A stretch of 64,000 bases of DNA from Lewinellaceae bacterium (lineage in GTDB: Bacteria; Bacteroidota; Bacteroidia; Chitinophagales; Saprospiraceae). The translations under genes and the position numbers were made by a program. The stretch is from assembly GCA_024644235.1 (NCBI GenBank), contig JAHELJ010000005.1, forward strand, positions 110,234-174,233, given 5' to 3'. Shown here one piece after another: positions 26,674 to 36,271 of this stretch. The notes beneath the pieces were generated by a model. That model was not told the origin of the DNA and made no database searches. It was given only the letters and a program-made list of their open reading frames with translations. How positions within the stretch are numbered: position 1 is the stretch's first letter; the number at the start of each line of letters is the position of its first letter.

Positions 26674-27621
26674 TTAAATAGATTTTAGGTAAGCACTGCT
26701 TTTTGCCAGAGCAATTTCAGGATCCGCTACTAGATCTTGCTCGATAAAGAAGTGCTCGATACCAGTGGTGAGTGCCACTTCCATGATCTCTTTGACCCCC
26801 AGTTCGCCCTCTCCAGCCGATGTCATCAGCGGAAATAGTTCCATCCACTGTGAGGCATCTCCTCCATCTCCGGAAAATTGTGTTTTCGTTTTCATATCCT
26901 TGATATGCATCAAGCGATATCGGTTGTGATACTTTTTCAGCAGATCAACAGGCTCCAATCCACCTGCTGCCGTCCAGAAAATATCCATCTCGAAAAACAC
27001 CAGCTCAGGATCGGTTTCATCGAAAATAATTTCCAATGGCATCTTCCCATCGACCGGCTTCAATCCATAGCCATGATTGTGATAAGCGAAACGAATACCT
27101 GCATTCTTCGCGGATGAACCAATCTCATTAAAGCTGGCTGCTATTTTCTTATAATCATCCAGGCTTTTTCTTTTTTCTTCCGGGATTGCCGGCAGGGTCA
27201 CATACTTGTGACCAAATACATTTGCTGCTTCACCAAGACGATCCATATGATGAACCAACGTATCCAGATCGGTGTGGGCCGAAGGTGAGGTCATTCCATG
27301 ATCGTCCAGAATCATTTTGATCTCACCAATCTCGCGGCCAAAATATCCGCTGCCGCTGAAGCCCAACATGGGTGCCAGAGTCTTCCACCGTTCCTGGGCA
27401 GTTGCATGACTGAAGGGATACGGGCCAAAGAGTTCCAGCTCATTATACCCCATTTTCACCAGCATTTTCACCGTAGCCACAAAATCTGTTTCCAAAGATT
27501 TGGGTAGGGAGAAAAGCTGAACACCGAGATTCTTCAATTTTCCTTTTGAGGTAGTGATAGGAAGTGCACTCATAGCAGTTAGCATGGAGAGTTCTTTGAT
27601 AAAGGTTCGTCGGTCAGGCAT
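26674..27621 (-). CDS. Sugar phosphate isomerase/epimerase (AP-endonuclease 2 fold), exported
   Basis: This is a 315-residue TIM-barrel protein of the xylose-isomerase-like family. It begins MPDRRTFIKELSMLTAMSALP, a twin-arginine-like export signal common in secreted sugar isomerase-like proteins of Bacteroidota. Metal-ligand candidates are in FAYHNHGYGL, FFEMDIFW and LMHIKDMK; the conserved E, D, H and E pattern of the fold seems complete. Substrate unknown. It lies 35 bp downstream of the GH3 glycosidase, which suggests joint action on released sugars. Confidence 0.82.
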   Translation of the reverse strand: MPDRRTFIKELSMLTAMSALPITTSKGKLKNLGVQLFSLPKSLETDFVATVKMLVKMGYNELELFGPYPFSHATAQERWKTLAPMLGFSGSGYFGREIGEIKMILDDHGMTSPSAHTDLDTLVHHMDRLGEAANVFGHKYVTLPAIPEEKRKSLDDYKKIAASFNEIGSSAKNAGIRFAYHNHGYGLKPVDGKMPLEIIFDETDPELVFFEMDIFWTAAGGLEPVDLLKKYHNRYRLMHIKDMKTKTQFSGDGGDASQWMELFPLMTSAGEGELGVKEIMEVALTTGIEHFFIEQDLVADPEIALAKSSAYLKSI

Positions 27622-27656
27622 CGGTTTGTCTGTGAACTGTTTAAGGCGCTGGTATT

Positions 27657-30002
27657 CTATTGCAACACTGGCTCTGTACGGTATCTGTCTGCACGACCGT
27701 CGGCAATCATTCCCTGCCAGTTTAGGCCATATCCAAAATCGTAAACATTAGCATCCTCATCTTGATGTGGATTCATATCGAAGGGCACGTCCTCCATCTG
27801 AGTCTCCACCGTTTCCATGTCTGCAGGCATCTGAAGAGGAAGCAGACCACTTGGCTCGACGGTACCGGATAATATATCCAGGACGGCTTGACTTTGAACG
27901 CCAAAATCAATCACCAGGCCATCGATCAGGTTTTCGAATTCCGAAACCACCGTTGGATTGGATAATCTCAATATGACCACCACCGGTTTCCCCTCCATTT
28001 CTGATACCGTCTTAGTGATCATTTCCAGATCGCTGCTATTTCGAGCGGTCACAGTCTTGTCTTTGTAGCTGCGATTTAATACATCCTTTTCCCGGCTGTC
28101 TCCTGCCTGGGATTCGCTTCGCGCAGAGCTGGCCTTGTAAGGGCTATACTGCAAACTGATAGGTAAGAATCCATTGTCACCCTTTTCCGCAAGCTCCGTG
28201 CTATAGCCGGCAGTACGGCCATTTTCCGGACTGTTTATCACCACTACCGCCACGTCAGCTTCACTGGGTTTATCCGTCACTGCAAAATATTTTTCCAGCT
28301 GTGCGGTCGCAATGGGATCTTCCCAACGGGCTGGATTCGGAGCTCCAAAAAAGTTTTGAGAGGCAGGCACATAGCGTTTAGGCACATACACTTTCTGCTC
28401 TTTGTCAATTGGCAAAACACTATTGCTGTTCTTAAGCAATACCACTGACTTCAACTGGGCCTCATAGCCAGCTTGCATGTACTCCGGATTCCCGACAACG
28501 GATTTGGTCTTCTCCACATCGAGGTAGGGGTTCTCAAACAGACCAACCCTAAAGATGTTTTTCAGCAGCCTTACTGCAGATTGCTCCATGCGCTGACGCA
28601 TGAATTCTTCACCATGTTCCTCCACGCCCATCTGGTAGGCTTCCAGCACCGGCTCTTTGTCGTTGTTGCCACCAAACTGGTCACATCCCGCCATGATGAT
28701 TTTGTAATGCCTTTCCGATTCGGTGAGATCTTCCACGCCCCAAGGGGCTCTCCCAAAATCTGCCATACCTTCCTCCTGACGGGTAACCCCCCAATCCGTG
28801 CACACTACTCCCTCAAAGCCGTACTGATTCCTGAGCATGTCGGTAATAAAGTATTTGCTAAAGGCATTGCCTACATTTTCACCATTGGGATCGAGACCGG
28901 TTGAAATCGTGTAGTATGGCATCACTGCCGAGGCCATGCCCGTGCCTCCTTCCAGGTCAAAGGCTCCCTGAGCGAAGGGTTTAATATGGGCATCGAGATT
29001 ATTCCCGGGGAATACGGCAAATTTGCCAAAACCATAATGTGCATCGCGACCACCCTCACCGGTACCACCTCCCGGCCAGTGTTTCACCATTGCGTTTACG
29101 CTTTCGTATCCCCATCCTCCTTCGATTTCCTGGTCTGAAGCGGAGGTCTGAAAACCATCGACATAGGCCCGGCCCATGTCGGTAGACAGCTCGGGACTGG
29201 GCCCAAAAGTGCCGCTAAAACGGTACCACCGGGGATCGGTGGCCAGATCCACCTGCGGTGACAACGCAGTGGCAATGCCGAGTGCACGATATTCCCTTGA
29301 AGCGATCTCACCAAACTGCTTAACAAGGCCAGGATCAAAACTGGCAGCTAGACCAAGAGCATTGGGCCAATGGGAAATTTCACCTCCTGCCCCAAGGGTA
29401 TATTCTTCATCATTATCGGCCTGATGCCGGGGATCGGAACTGTTGTTGGCCGGAATACCCAGACCAAGGCCTTCCACCAGGGCCTGCGCGCTGTTGTTCC
29501 ATCGGGCGGCTACTTCCGGGCTCTCCACCCGGGTGAGTAACACGTGCCTCAGGTTGTCATCGGTAAGGAACTCAATCTGCTGGTCGGACAACTCAAAAGG
29601 TTTCTTGCCACTTTCGTCGAAAGGTTTCCCGTCGTAGGTAGTGCCCCCGCGAAATCCTCCGCCAGGGATTCGCTGGTGAGCGCTATATAGCATTAAGCCG
29701 GCAATTTGTTCTATACTCATCTGACCTGCCAGGTCTTCTGACCGCTCCTGCGCCGACAACCGCCAATCTTCGTATTTGTCGAGTTGACCATTGCGGTTAA
29801 GATCCTTGAAGGCATAGCGATTGGCAGTGAGAATGCCTACTCCAGAGGAAGGGGAGTATCCCAGGGTCTGTCCTCCCTCATTGAGGATCACATTAAAATC
29901 TTCACCGGGGGTTTCGGTCCACTTTGGCCCGCAGGCACCCAGAAGCAATGAAGCCGTCAGCACGAGCAGCAAGCTCGCACGTATCGATATGCTGATTTTC
30001 AT
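27657..30002 (-). CDS. Glycoside hydrolase family 3 beta-glucosidase-like lipoprotein
   Basis: This is a 781-residue protein. Residues 8-24 form a lipoprotein signal ending LLLGAC with Cys24 as the lipidation site. An EF-hand-like loop DLNRNGQLDKYED (67-79) precedes the barrel domain. KHWPGGG is at 307-313, the nucleophile Asp403 is in CTDWG, and the C-terminal FGYGLNW marks the second domain's end. It is larger than the GH3 protein at 3840 because of an insertion with low-complexity residues (around 620-650). It likely acts on beta-glucosides or xylosides at the outer surface. It heads the operon with the exported isomerase. Confidence 0.9.
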   Translation of the reverse strand: MKISISIRASLLLVLTASLLLGACGPKWTETPGEDFNVILNEGGQTLGYSPSSGVGILTANRYAFKDLNRNGQLDKYEDWRLSAQERSEDLAGQMSIEQIAGLMLYSAHQRIPGGGFRGGTTYDGKPFDESGKKPFELSDQQIEFLTDDNLRHVLLTRVESPEVAARWNNSAQALVEGLGLGIPANNSSDPRHQADNDEEYTLGAGGEISHWPNALGLAASFDPGLVKQFGEIASREYRALGIATALSPQVDLATDPRWYRFSGTFGPSPELSTDMGRAYVDGFQTSASDQEIEGGWGYESVNAMVKHWPGGGTGEGGRDAHYGFGKFAVFPGNNLDAHIKPFAQGAFDLEGGTGMASAVMPYYTISTGLDPNGENVGNAFSKYFITDMLRNQYGFEGVVCTDWGVTRQEEGMADFGRAPWGVEDLTESERHYKIIMAGCDQFGGNNDKEPVLEAYQMGVEEHGEEFMRQRMEQSAVRLLKNIFRVGLFENPYLDVEKTKSVVGNPEYMQAGYEAQLKSVVLLKNSNSVLPIDKEQKVYVPKRYVPASQNFFGAPNPARWEDPIATAQLEKYFAVTDKPSEADVAVVVINSPENGRTAGYSTELAEKGDNGFLPISLQYSPYKASSARSESQAGDSREKDVLNRSYKDKTVTARNSSDLEMITKTVSEMEGKPVVVILRLSNPTVVSEFENLIDGLVIDFGVQSQAVLDILSGTVEPSGLLPLQMPADMETVETQMEDVPFDMNPHQDEDANVYDFGYGLNWQGMIADGRADRYRTEPVLQ

Positions 30003-30757
30003 GGTTAAGCTTTTTTAGAAATTCTGATCGCTGAAGCTCGCTCAATAACATTTTCAGAAAGTCCTAAAAAGCCAGTGGAGGAAAGATTCCTTAAGGCTCA
30101 GCAATGCAATAGTACTTTCTTTTGCCGACATTATAAATAAAAGATGGAGTTCTGAATCCGCACTGGTATACTGTAAGTTTGAATTTATGCCACTAGTTTT
30201 GAGTGGCATCGTGGAGAAAAAAGTAGATTCCGGCCTAGGTGTGTGTAGGTCATGACGACTCCGATAGTCGTGTCAGACTCGTCGGAGTGGGCACCCAAAC
30301 CAAAGTCATAGCGTAGGATTTTATCAAGCGGATTTCAAGAAACGACATAATGGTGTCAACCTTCTTTTTAGATATTCAACTGGTATATGTTACTAGGGAA
30401 TGAAGCCTTATAAAATCCAGCGGAGACTTTGGCATTTGGGTCACCGAGCCCTGTAGTATATTACTACAGGGCGAGCATACCAGCCGGCGGTTTCCGCCTG
30501 AACACTGTTCACGGCGGACAGGTTGCAGTTTTTGGCGGCCCTGTCTGCCGTAGCTGCAGCGCAGGCAGGAAAAAGTTGAAGTCAAATTGAGAATCCGGAA
30601 ACGTTCCCACGAAAGACCAAATTGACCAAAGCGAAGCGAGCCTGAAGTTGAGAACATACATTTATGTCTAAGAAATCTATGTAGTTTGATAATGGTCATT
30701 TCCATTGAATAAGAAAGTGAACCGTAATTATATCGAAGGAAGAATTTACCATCCATT
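30003..30757. other. 755-bp intergenic region with palindromic repeats
   Basis: No convincing gene is present. The stretch contains a 34-bp palindrome-rich repeat (30254-30287), a GC-rich hairpin-prone segment (30480-30575) and otherwise nothing I recognise. It separates the divergent GH3 and thiolase genes and probably holds promoters for both. Confidence 0.6.
30254..30287. repeat. 34-bp dispersed repeat, copy 1
   Basis: This is found again in inverted orientation at 53866-53899 with one mismatch. It starts GACGACTCCGATAGTCG, and self-pairing arms ACTCCGA/TCGGAGT suggest a hairpin. Its neighbourhood contains a second shared GC-rich palindrome (CTGTCTGCCG and GCAGGCAGG near 30540-30571), also seen near 53745. 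Confidence 0.8.
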
Positions 30758-31966
30758 ATGAAAGAAGCATTTATCATCGACGGTGTTCGCACCCCCTTTG
30801 GCAAATTCCGGGGAGCGCTTTCAACTATTCGCACGGACGACTTGGCGGCTATCCCAATGCGTACTTTGGTCGAACGGCATCCGGAGATTCCGCAGGAGGC
30901 CTATGACGACGTCATCCTGGGTTGCGCCAACCAGGCGGGTGAAGACAATCGCAACGTGGCTCGGATGAGCCTGTTGTTGGCAGGACTGCCATTTACGGTG
31001 CCGGGTGAAACGGTCAACCGGTTGTGCGCCTCGGGGATGTCGGCAATCGTGCATGCCAATCGTGCCATCAGAGCAGGTGAAGGTGATCTTTTTCTCTCTG
31101 GCGGAGTGGAGCATATGACCCGGGGGCCCTGGGTAATTTCCAAAGCAAGCAAGCCATTTGGAAGTGATGCCGAGATGCATGACAGCAGTTTCGGTTGGCG
31201 ATTTGTCAATCCCCGCATGCATGAATTATACGGGACTGACGAAATGGGCCACACGGCGGAGAACCTGGCGGAGATGTTTCAGATTAGTCGCGAAGATCAG
31301 GACCGTTTTGCCAGCTGGTCGCAGCAGAAAGCCGGCGCCGCCCAAGAAGGAGGCCGGCTAGCGAAAGAGATTGTCCCAGTGCAGATCCCCCGGCGTAAGG
31401 CGGATCCGTTGATTTTCGATCAGGATGAATTTATCAAGCCCGACACTACCGCCGAGGTGCTGGCTACCCTGCGCACTGCTTTCAAGAAAGAGGGAGGGAC
31501 GGTCACCGCAGGTAATGCCTCCGGTCTGAATGACGGAGCGGCCACCGTGATCGTCGCGTCTGAAGAGGCTGTCAAAAGATACCAGCTGACCCCACTGGCA
31601 CGTATCGTCAGCTCGAGCGTGGTGGGGGTGGAGCCCCGCATCATGGGCATCGGTCCGGTGGGTGCTTCCCGTAAGGCACTGCAACGCGCCGGATTGACTC
31701 TCGATGATATGGGCATCCTCGAGTTCAACGAAGCCTTTGCCGTACAGGTGCTGGCCTGCACTCGGGAGCTGGATATTGCCGACGATGACCCCCGCCTCAA
31801 TCCCAATGGAGGTGCTATCGCTATCGGCCATCCGTTAGGTGCTTCCGGCACTCGAATCATGCTCACCGCTGCCCTGGAGTTACACGAACGTCAGGAGCGA
31901 TATGCCTTGGTGGCTATGTGTGTGGGGGTAGGGCAGGGGTATGCGGTGGTGTTGGAGAGGGTTTGA
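30758..31966 (+). CDS. Acetyl-CoA acyltransferase (thiolase)
   Basis: This 402-residue degradative-type thiolase has the acyl-accepting Cys90 in NRLCASG, His358 in GHPLGASG and the second catalytic Cys388 in MCVGVGQG. The best fit is the 3-oxoadipyl-CoA thiolase/PcaF-like or FadA-type branch. It stands alone, with no beta-oxidation or aromatic-catabolism partners next to it, so the pathway is open. The coding region looks richer in G+C than its surroundings. It converges on the copper-oxidase fusion gene across a strong terminator. Confidence 0.92.
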   Translation: MKEAFIIDGVRTPFGKFRGALSTIRTDDLAAIPMRTLVERHPEIPQEAYDDVILGCANQAGEDNRNVARMSLLLAGLPFTVPGETVNRLCASGMSAIVHANRAIRAGEGDLFLSGGVEHMTRGPWVISKASKPFGSDAEMHDSSFGWRFVNPRMHELYGTDEMGHTAENLAEMFQISREDQDRFASWSQQKAGAAQEGGRLAKEIVPVQIPRRKADPLIFDQDEFIKPDTTAEVLATLRTAFKKEGGTVTAGNASGLNDGAATVIVASEEAVKRYQLTPLARIVSSSVVGVEPRIMGIGPVGASRKALQRAGLTLDDMGILEFNEAFAVQVLACTRELDIADDDPRLNPNGGAIAIGHPLGASGTRIMLTAALELHERQERYALVAMCVGVGQGYAVVLERV

Positions 31967-32006
31967 GGAGGGGGGTAGGTTTGTTGTTTTTCATCCCCGG
32001 TTAAAG

Positions 32007-32042
32007 AAAATGAGGCCCCAGGAAATCCTGAAGCCTCATTTT
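32007..32042. terminator. Bidirectional terminator between convergent genes
   Basis: AAAATGAGGC (32007-32016) pairs with GCCTCATTTT (32033-32042), a 10-bp stem with A- and T-rich flanks. It lies 40 bp after the thiolase stop and 40 bp before the copper-oxidase stop on the other strand, so it would serve both. An inner CAGGA..TCCTG stem extends it. Confidence 0.85.
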
Positions 32043-32080
32043 AATGGTAAGCTATTACTAATAGCGAATCAATGCACCAA

Positions 32081-35000
32081 TCAATTGATACGGATCCAAT
32101 GTCCAAAGGAAGGTACCCGATTGTTGTCCACTACGATCAATTGGTACCATCCGGAGGGAGCTATGAAACCATCCGGGGGAGCTACCACATCGATCTGTCC
32201 GGGTGTGATATTTGAGATCACCAGTTCAACCCGTCGCTGGGTCATGTTCCAGCTGTGCGTGGTAGAGCCCGGCATCATCACCACTACCTCTGAAATGGTG
32301 TTGGCCTCGGGGCAATCAATTTGGAAGGTGTTGCCGTAATTCACCGCGGCAGGAGCATTGGTGATCACAGGACGAGGTTGACTATAGTAGCCGGGGAAGT
32401 ACCGTTCACTGTCATTTGAATTGGGATCGCCACCAGCCAAGATGCTTCCATCTCCCAGCAGGATCATAGAACTGTGATAGGCACGCTGAAAACTCATCAC
32501 CGGACCCAACTGCCAGGTAGCACCCGGCACCTCCGCATCGAGAATTTCACTGGGACCGCCATCGCCGGCAGGAGCGCTGATGCCGCCGGCAGCAAAAATC
32601 CGTCCGTCCGGCAGCAGGATCGCATACATATTTCCTCGGGCTTGATGCATGGAATCCAGGTTGGTCCAGGCGGGGGCAGGATCGGCCAAATTGATCATCT
32701 CCACGGAATCAAAATATGTAGCACCCATCTGACCACCCAGGATGACTATTCTCGGTTCATAATCCGGTGGTCGTAAGGTCAGCATGACCGCCGATCCTTT
32801 CTCTGCTCCGGAGGAGCGGTCACCCTGGTTGGTGTTGAAAGCAGTTGTTGCTGCCAGATTGTTGGGATCAAATTTCCGGGTGGGCACGTGAGGTCCGGCA
32901 ATAAATAAATGTCCATCCGGCAGGAGCCACGTCCAGGGGTAATAGATATGCTCATTCCAAGGCACGGCAACAGGAGGTGACCACTTAGAACCGGCCGCGG
33001 CCGAAGGTGTATAGATCTCATATCCTTTGGTGCCCGATCCATACAAGGTCATCAGTCGCTCATCATTGAGTTTGATGGTGGTAGCGTAGAATCGCGCCAT
33101 GGCCGAATCATCGGTCCTGCTCCACAACTCAGACTGAGGATTAAACAAGTAGGAACGTACCGAACCCTGGGTTAAACCACCGTGCGCCAATACCGTTCCG
33201 TCGGCATCATCAAACAATGCATGCTCGGCCGACCAAAGGTCGGAATCGCCCGCAGGTTCGGCCGGTGCCAGATGCTGCGGTTGATTGGCAGGTGAGGTGA
33301 CGGTTCCATTGAGCGTCGAATAATCATAGAGACGAGATTGATCGTTGCGGGTATATCCCCAGTAAAGGACCTTTTCGGTTTTCGGCAGTAAGACGGCATG
33401 CATCTGGGTAACCTCCGGATTGTCAGGCAAAGTAGTCCATTCCCCTTCACCATGATTTCTACACCGGTTTTTATCAACCACCGGGCAGGAGTTTTTGAAA
33501 TCATTGATGATGAGGCCACGGGTATCTTCCAGTTCCTTTTTCATCTCCGGCGTCAGCCACAGACTTTGTTTGGCCCGAATCAGACCGATCATCCCATTCA
33601 TCATATGATGATGCACATGACAGTGGAAGACAAATTCTCCCTTCAGATGGTAGAGCTTGGCTTCTTTGGGTTTCTTCTTAACGGTCTGGAGCTGGCTGAT
33701 ATGCGCCGGTAAGTTATCAACCACTTTGGGGATTTTGGTTTCGACGGTGAAACTTTCCGAGGGGCCAAAGCTTCTCACATCGATCTGCTCTCCGGCAAAG
33801 GTCCAGCGAGAAGCATGGGGATGAAAGTTGTGCCAATTGTGGCTTACATCGAGGTTGAACAGGTACCACTTGATGATCTGTCCTGGATACCCCTCTATCG
33901 TAGGAGAATTTCCTACAAAGGAGCGACCATTCAGACAATGCGATTGCATGCCTCCTCCCTCAGCGGAAGTAACTGTGTGATGCTGGTTGCCGGAGTTGGT
34001 CCAGGTGACGGTACCACCGGGTGCAACGCTCACATCGTCCGAGTCAAAAGCAAAGGCAGGTGCTTCCACGATATTCACATTAATATTCATCGGTGCTGCG
34101 GCCACCACCCGGACGATACCTTTCATGTTGGGGTGGTGGGTACAGAAGTACTCGTAGTTGCCCGGATCGTCGAAGGTGTAAGACCAGGTGCCGCCTAACT
34201 CCTCGATATCTCCACTGTCGAAGGTGGGTAGGGGATTGGGATTCTCCATGACATGGAAGAATACCGGTGCTTCGATGAACTTCCTTATCGGAGGAATAGG
34301 CTTAATTAGTTCCCGCTGCAGCCACTCGTCTAGAAACTCTCTCTGATCCCGGAGATCTACGGCAAAAGGAATTTCCCGCTTTTTGATCTTGGCCAAAGTG
34401 AGGTTGAAGTTCCTCTGGATGATCTCGTCTTTCAATCGCTTGAATTCCTTAGGATACAACCAGGGCCAGGGGATCGGAAACCGGAAGTTCTTCACGATGA
34501 CCCCTCCGATAAGTCCTGAGTTGATGGCCGGACCAGGTTTCTGGGCGTGATCGTGAAAAGGCCAGGTACCGATATGCTCTTTGGTCACTTTGTAGATATA
34601 CGTCCAGGTCTGCCCGGGGCAGATCTCGTCGGATCTGCGGCCATCCGTAGTCTGGGTACCGAAGGGCCAGGCGCCATCCGAAGAAATGTCATATTCCAGG
34701 CCATGCAGGTGAAAGGAATAGGCCTGTGATGCGCAGTTCTTGATGTGGATGCAAAGTTTGGTATAAGGCCGGGTGTAGATCACGGTGCCAGGCACGCGCC
34801 GGTGATATGGCGGCTCGTTGATATCCGCCGCGATTAGCTTGCTTGTTTTCGGCACGAGATAATCTGGGTCCAGGTACTCGCGATAGACCACTGCTTTGAG
34901 TGATCTGGCGGTCACCTCATTATCCGGAATGATCCCATTCGGATGTCCCATGTTTTGCATGCAATCCCGCTTGTAGACAATCGGTGGCGGCAATTTTTCC

Positions 35001-35365
35001 TCTACGGGGGCTACGGGACTGTAGTTTTCGATTTCCTCGATCTTGAGGTAGATGTTCCGTTTCAGCCAAAACTTGAAGGTGGTGAAAAACTTCACCAGTT
35101 TTGACAATTGTGTCTTTGTGATTACTGATGAAAGCGAGTCCATATCCTGAAATCGATACTCGTCGAGCTTGTCACGGTAGGCCAGAATCTTCTTGGCCGT
35201 TTTTTCATCGAACTGAAAAAGGCTTTTACGGGAAAACTCGGCCTCATCTTCAAACGGTTCAAAGGGTGGTTCGCAGAGGTCGCTGGTACATTCCGCTAAG
35301 TTGACGAAGTCAAGGATCCTGCCTTCGACCTCCAACCTCAATTCGGGGTTACTTTGTTTTGCCAT
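32081..35365 (-). CDS. Multicopper oxidase-cupredoxin-galactose oxidase-like fusion protein
   Basis: This is a 1094-residue protein of four parts. Residues ~50-110 are helical and charged. The multicopper oxidase core contains all four HxH motifs: HLH (219-221), HDH (271-273), HPH (516-518) and HCH (581-583) with Cys582, His587 and Met592. A plastocyanin-like module sits between them (~365-470; CTHHPNM, Cys408/His411/Met414). Residues ~640-1094 form a kelch propeller plus DUF1929 domain as in galactose/glyoxal oxidases, with Tyr760, Tyr963-His964 and His1037 in the copper-ligand positions. The cysteine normally cross-linked to the first tyrosine appears to be Ser712. No signal peptide is visible. 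Substrate unknown. Confidence 0.85.
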   Translation of the reverse strand: MAKQSNPELRLEVEGRILDFVNLAECTSDLCEPPFEPFEDEAEFSRKSLFQFDEKTAKKILAYRDKLDEYRFQDMDSLSSVITKTQLSKLVKFFTTFKFWLKRNIYLKIEEIENYSPVAPVEEKLPPPIVYKRDCMQNMGHPNGIIPDNEVTARSLKAVVYREYLDPDYLVPKTSKLIAADINEPPYHRRVPGTVIYTRPYTKLCIHIKNCASQAYSFHLHGLEYDISSDGAWPFGTQTTDGRRSDEICPGQTWTYIYKVTKEHIGTWPFHDHAQKPGPAINSGLIGGVIVKNFRFPIPWPWLYPKEFKRLKDEIIQRNFNLTLAKIKKREIPFAVDLRDQREFLDEWLQRELIKPIPPIRKFIEAPVFFHVMENPNPLPTFDSGDIEELGGTWSYTFDDPGNYEYFCTHHPNMKGIVRVVAAAPMNINVNIVEAPAFAFDSDDVSVAPGGTVTWTNSGNQHHTVTSAEGGGMQSHCLNGRSFVGNSPTIEGYPGQIIKWYLFNLDVSHNWHNFHPHASRWTFAGEQIDVRSFGPSESFTVETKIPKVVDNLPAHISQLQTVKKKPKEAKLYHLKGEFVFHCHVHHHMMNGMIGLIRAKQSLWLTPEMKKELEDTRGLIINDFKNSCPVVDKNRCRNHGEGEWTTLPDNPEVTQMHAVLLPKTEKVLYWGYTRNDQSRLYDYSTLNGTVTSPANQPQHLAPAEPAGDSDLWSAEHALFDDADGTVLAHGGLTQGSVRSYLFNPQSELWSRTDDSAMARFYATTIKLNDERLMTLYGSGTKGYEIYTPSAAAGSKWSPPVAVPWNEHIYYPWTWLLPDGHLFIAGPHVPTRKFDPNNLAATTAFNTNQGDRSSGAEKGSAVMLTLRPPDYEPRIVILGGQMGATYFDSVEMINLADPAPAWTNLDSMHQARGNMYAILLPDGRIFAAGGISAPAGDGGPSEILDAEVPGATWQLGPVMSFQRAYHSSMILLGDGSILAGGDPNSNDSERYFPGYYSQPRPVITNAPAAVNYGNTFQIDCPEANTISEVVVMMPGSTTHSWNMTQRRVELVISNITPGQIDVVAPPDGFIAPSGWYQLIVVDNNRVPSFGHWIRIN

Positions 35366-35689
35366 GATTTAGAGATTTAGATGTAATAAAATGGTTATAG
35401 TCCACTAGTCCAATACGGAATAGGTGGTTGACATTGAGCAATCAATCCAGGGTGACCCGACTCAGCCGTAGCTGACAGGGGGGCTTCATTTGTTCTAGAA
35501 ATCAATTGGGAAGATTGGCCAGATCTCAGGTTTCGTAGCCGTAGAAATCGTGTTAGTACTATCTAGTGTGCCTGTGTGAGGTAATTGTTACAATTTATGA
35601 CAAATAATTTTGGCAGGCTGGAGAAAATCGAAGTAACGACCAGCGATCAACCACTTGGAGTGAAGGGCTGATGGTCTAAGGGGAAGGAT

Positions 35690-36110
35690 CTAGCCAGTTT
35701 AAAGTTTATAAGTTGAATGGTGACCTTGCCTGATATGATTGACACTATGGGGCAACGCCACATATGGGCGCTGCTGATTGTATTTACGTACACTCGTCCT
35801 AACTGCGTCTTGAGTTCTTGATAATTCTGAGGGTGTGTGGGTATGATGTACTCGTTCTTTATAATCCCACTGATCTTTCTGCATATGCGTTCTCCCACGT
35901 CTTGTTGTCCATACTACTTGCGATGTCATGCTTCCTTAGCAGCTTTCGATACCGACGATCGATGCACTGACTTCCCCGGTCTGAATGGTGAATCAAATCC
36001 TTTTAACTCCACTCCCGCACAATCTTTCAAGGCCATCGATTAAATAGGGTATATCCAGCGCTCTGCATTGCTGGAATAGCCGCATCAGAGATTGATGGAT
36101 TGTTGCAAAG
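35690..36110 (-). pseudogene. IS3-family transposase remnant
   Basis: Scattered frames on the minus strand together spell the end of an IS3-type integrase domain. MALKDCAGVELKG is followed, after an extra T, by LIHHSDRGSQCIDRRYRKLL, then NKTWENAYAERSVGL and a stop. Further pieces read KNEYIIPTHPQNYQELKTQL and KYNQQRPYVAL, the family's typical C-terminal end. At least three frameshifts or stops separate the pieces, and the N-terminal part and element ends are not recognisable. The element is dead and old. It lies between the copper-oxidase gene and the sensor kinase. Confidence 0.8.
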
Positions 36111-36271
36111 AAAATGTTACAGTATTTTATGAAGGCTATTCGAACCCACCTGGTTGATTACAGCTGTTTCCTGGATAAGCAGGGTTACGAAACATTCTTC
36201 ACATACTGGGGAGAAGAGCACACAATGCATTTTTTCATAGATTGGGTAGATTACTATTTAGTCGCTAGTGA

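Noticed and set aside
30376-30834. 152-codon minus-strand frame across the thiolase start
   Set aside because: It overlaps the thiolase start on the other strand and intergenic repeats, and has no recognisable domain or signal.
35837-36043. 68-codon plus-strand frame
   Set aside because: It is antisense to the IS3 transposase remnant.
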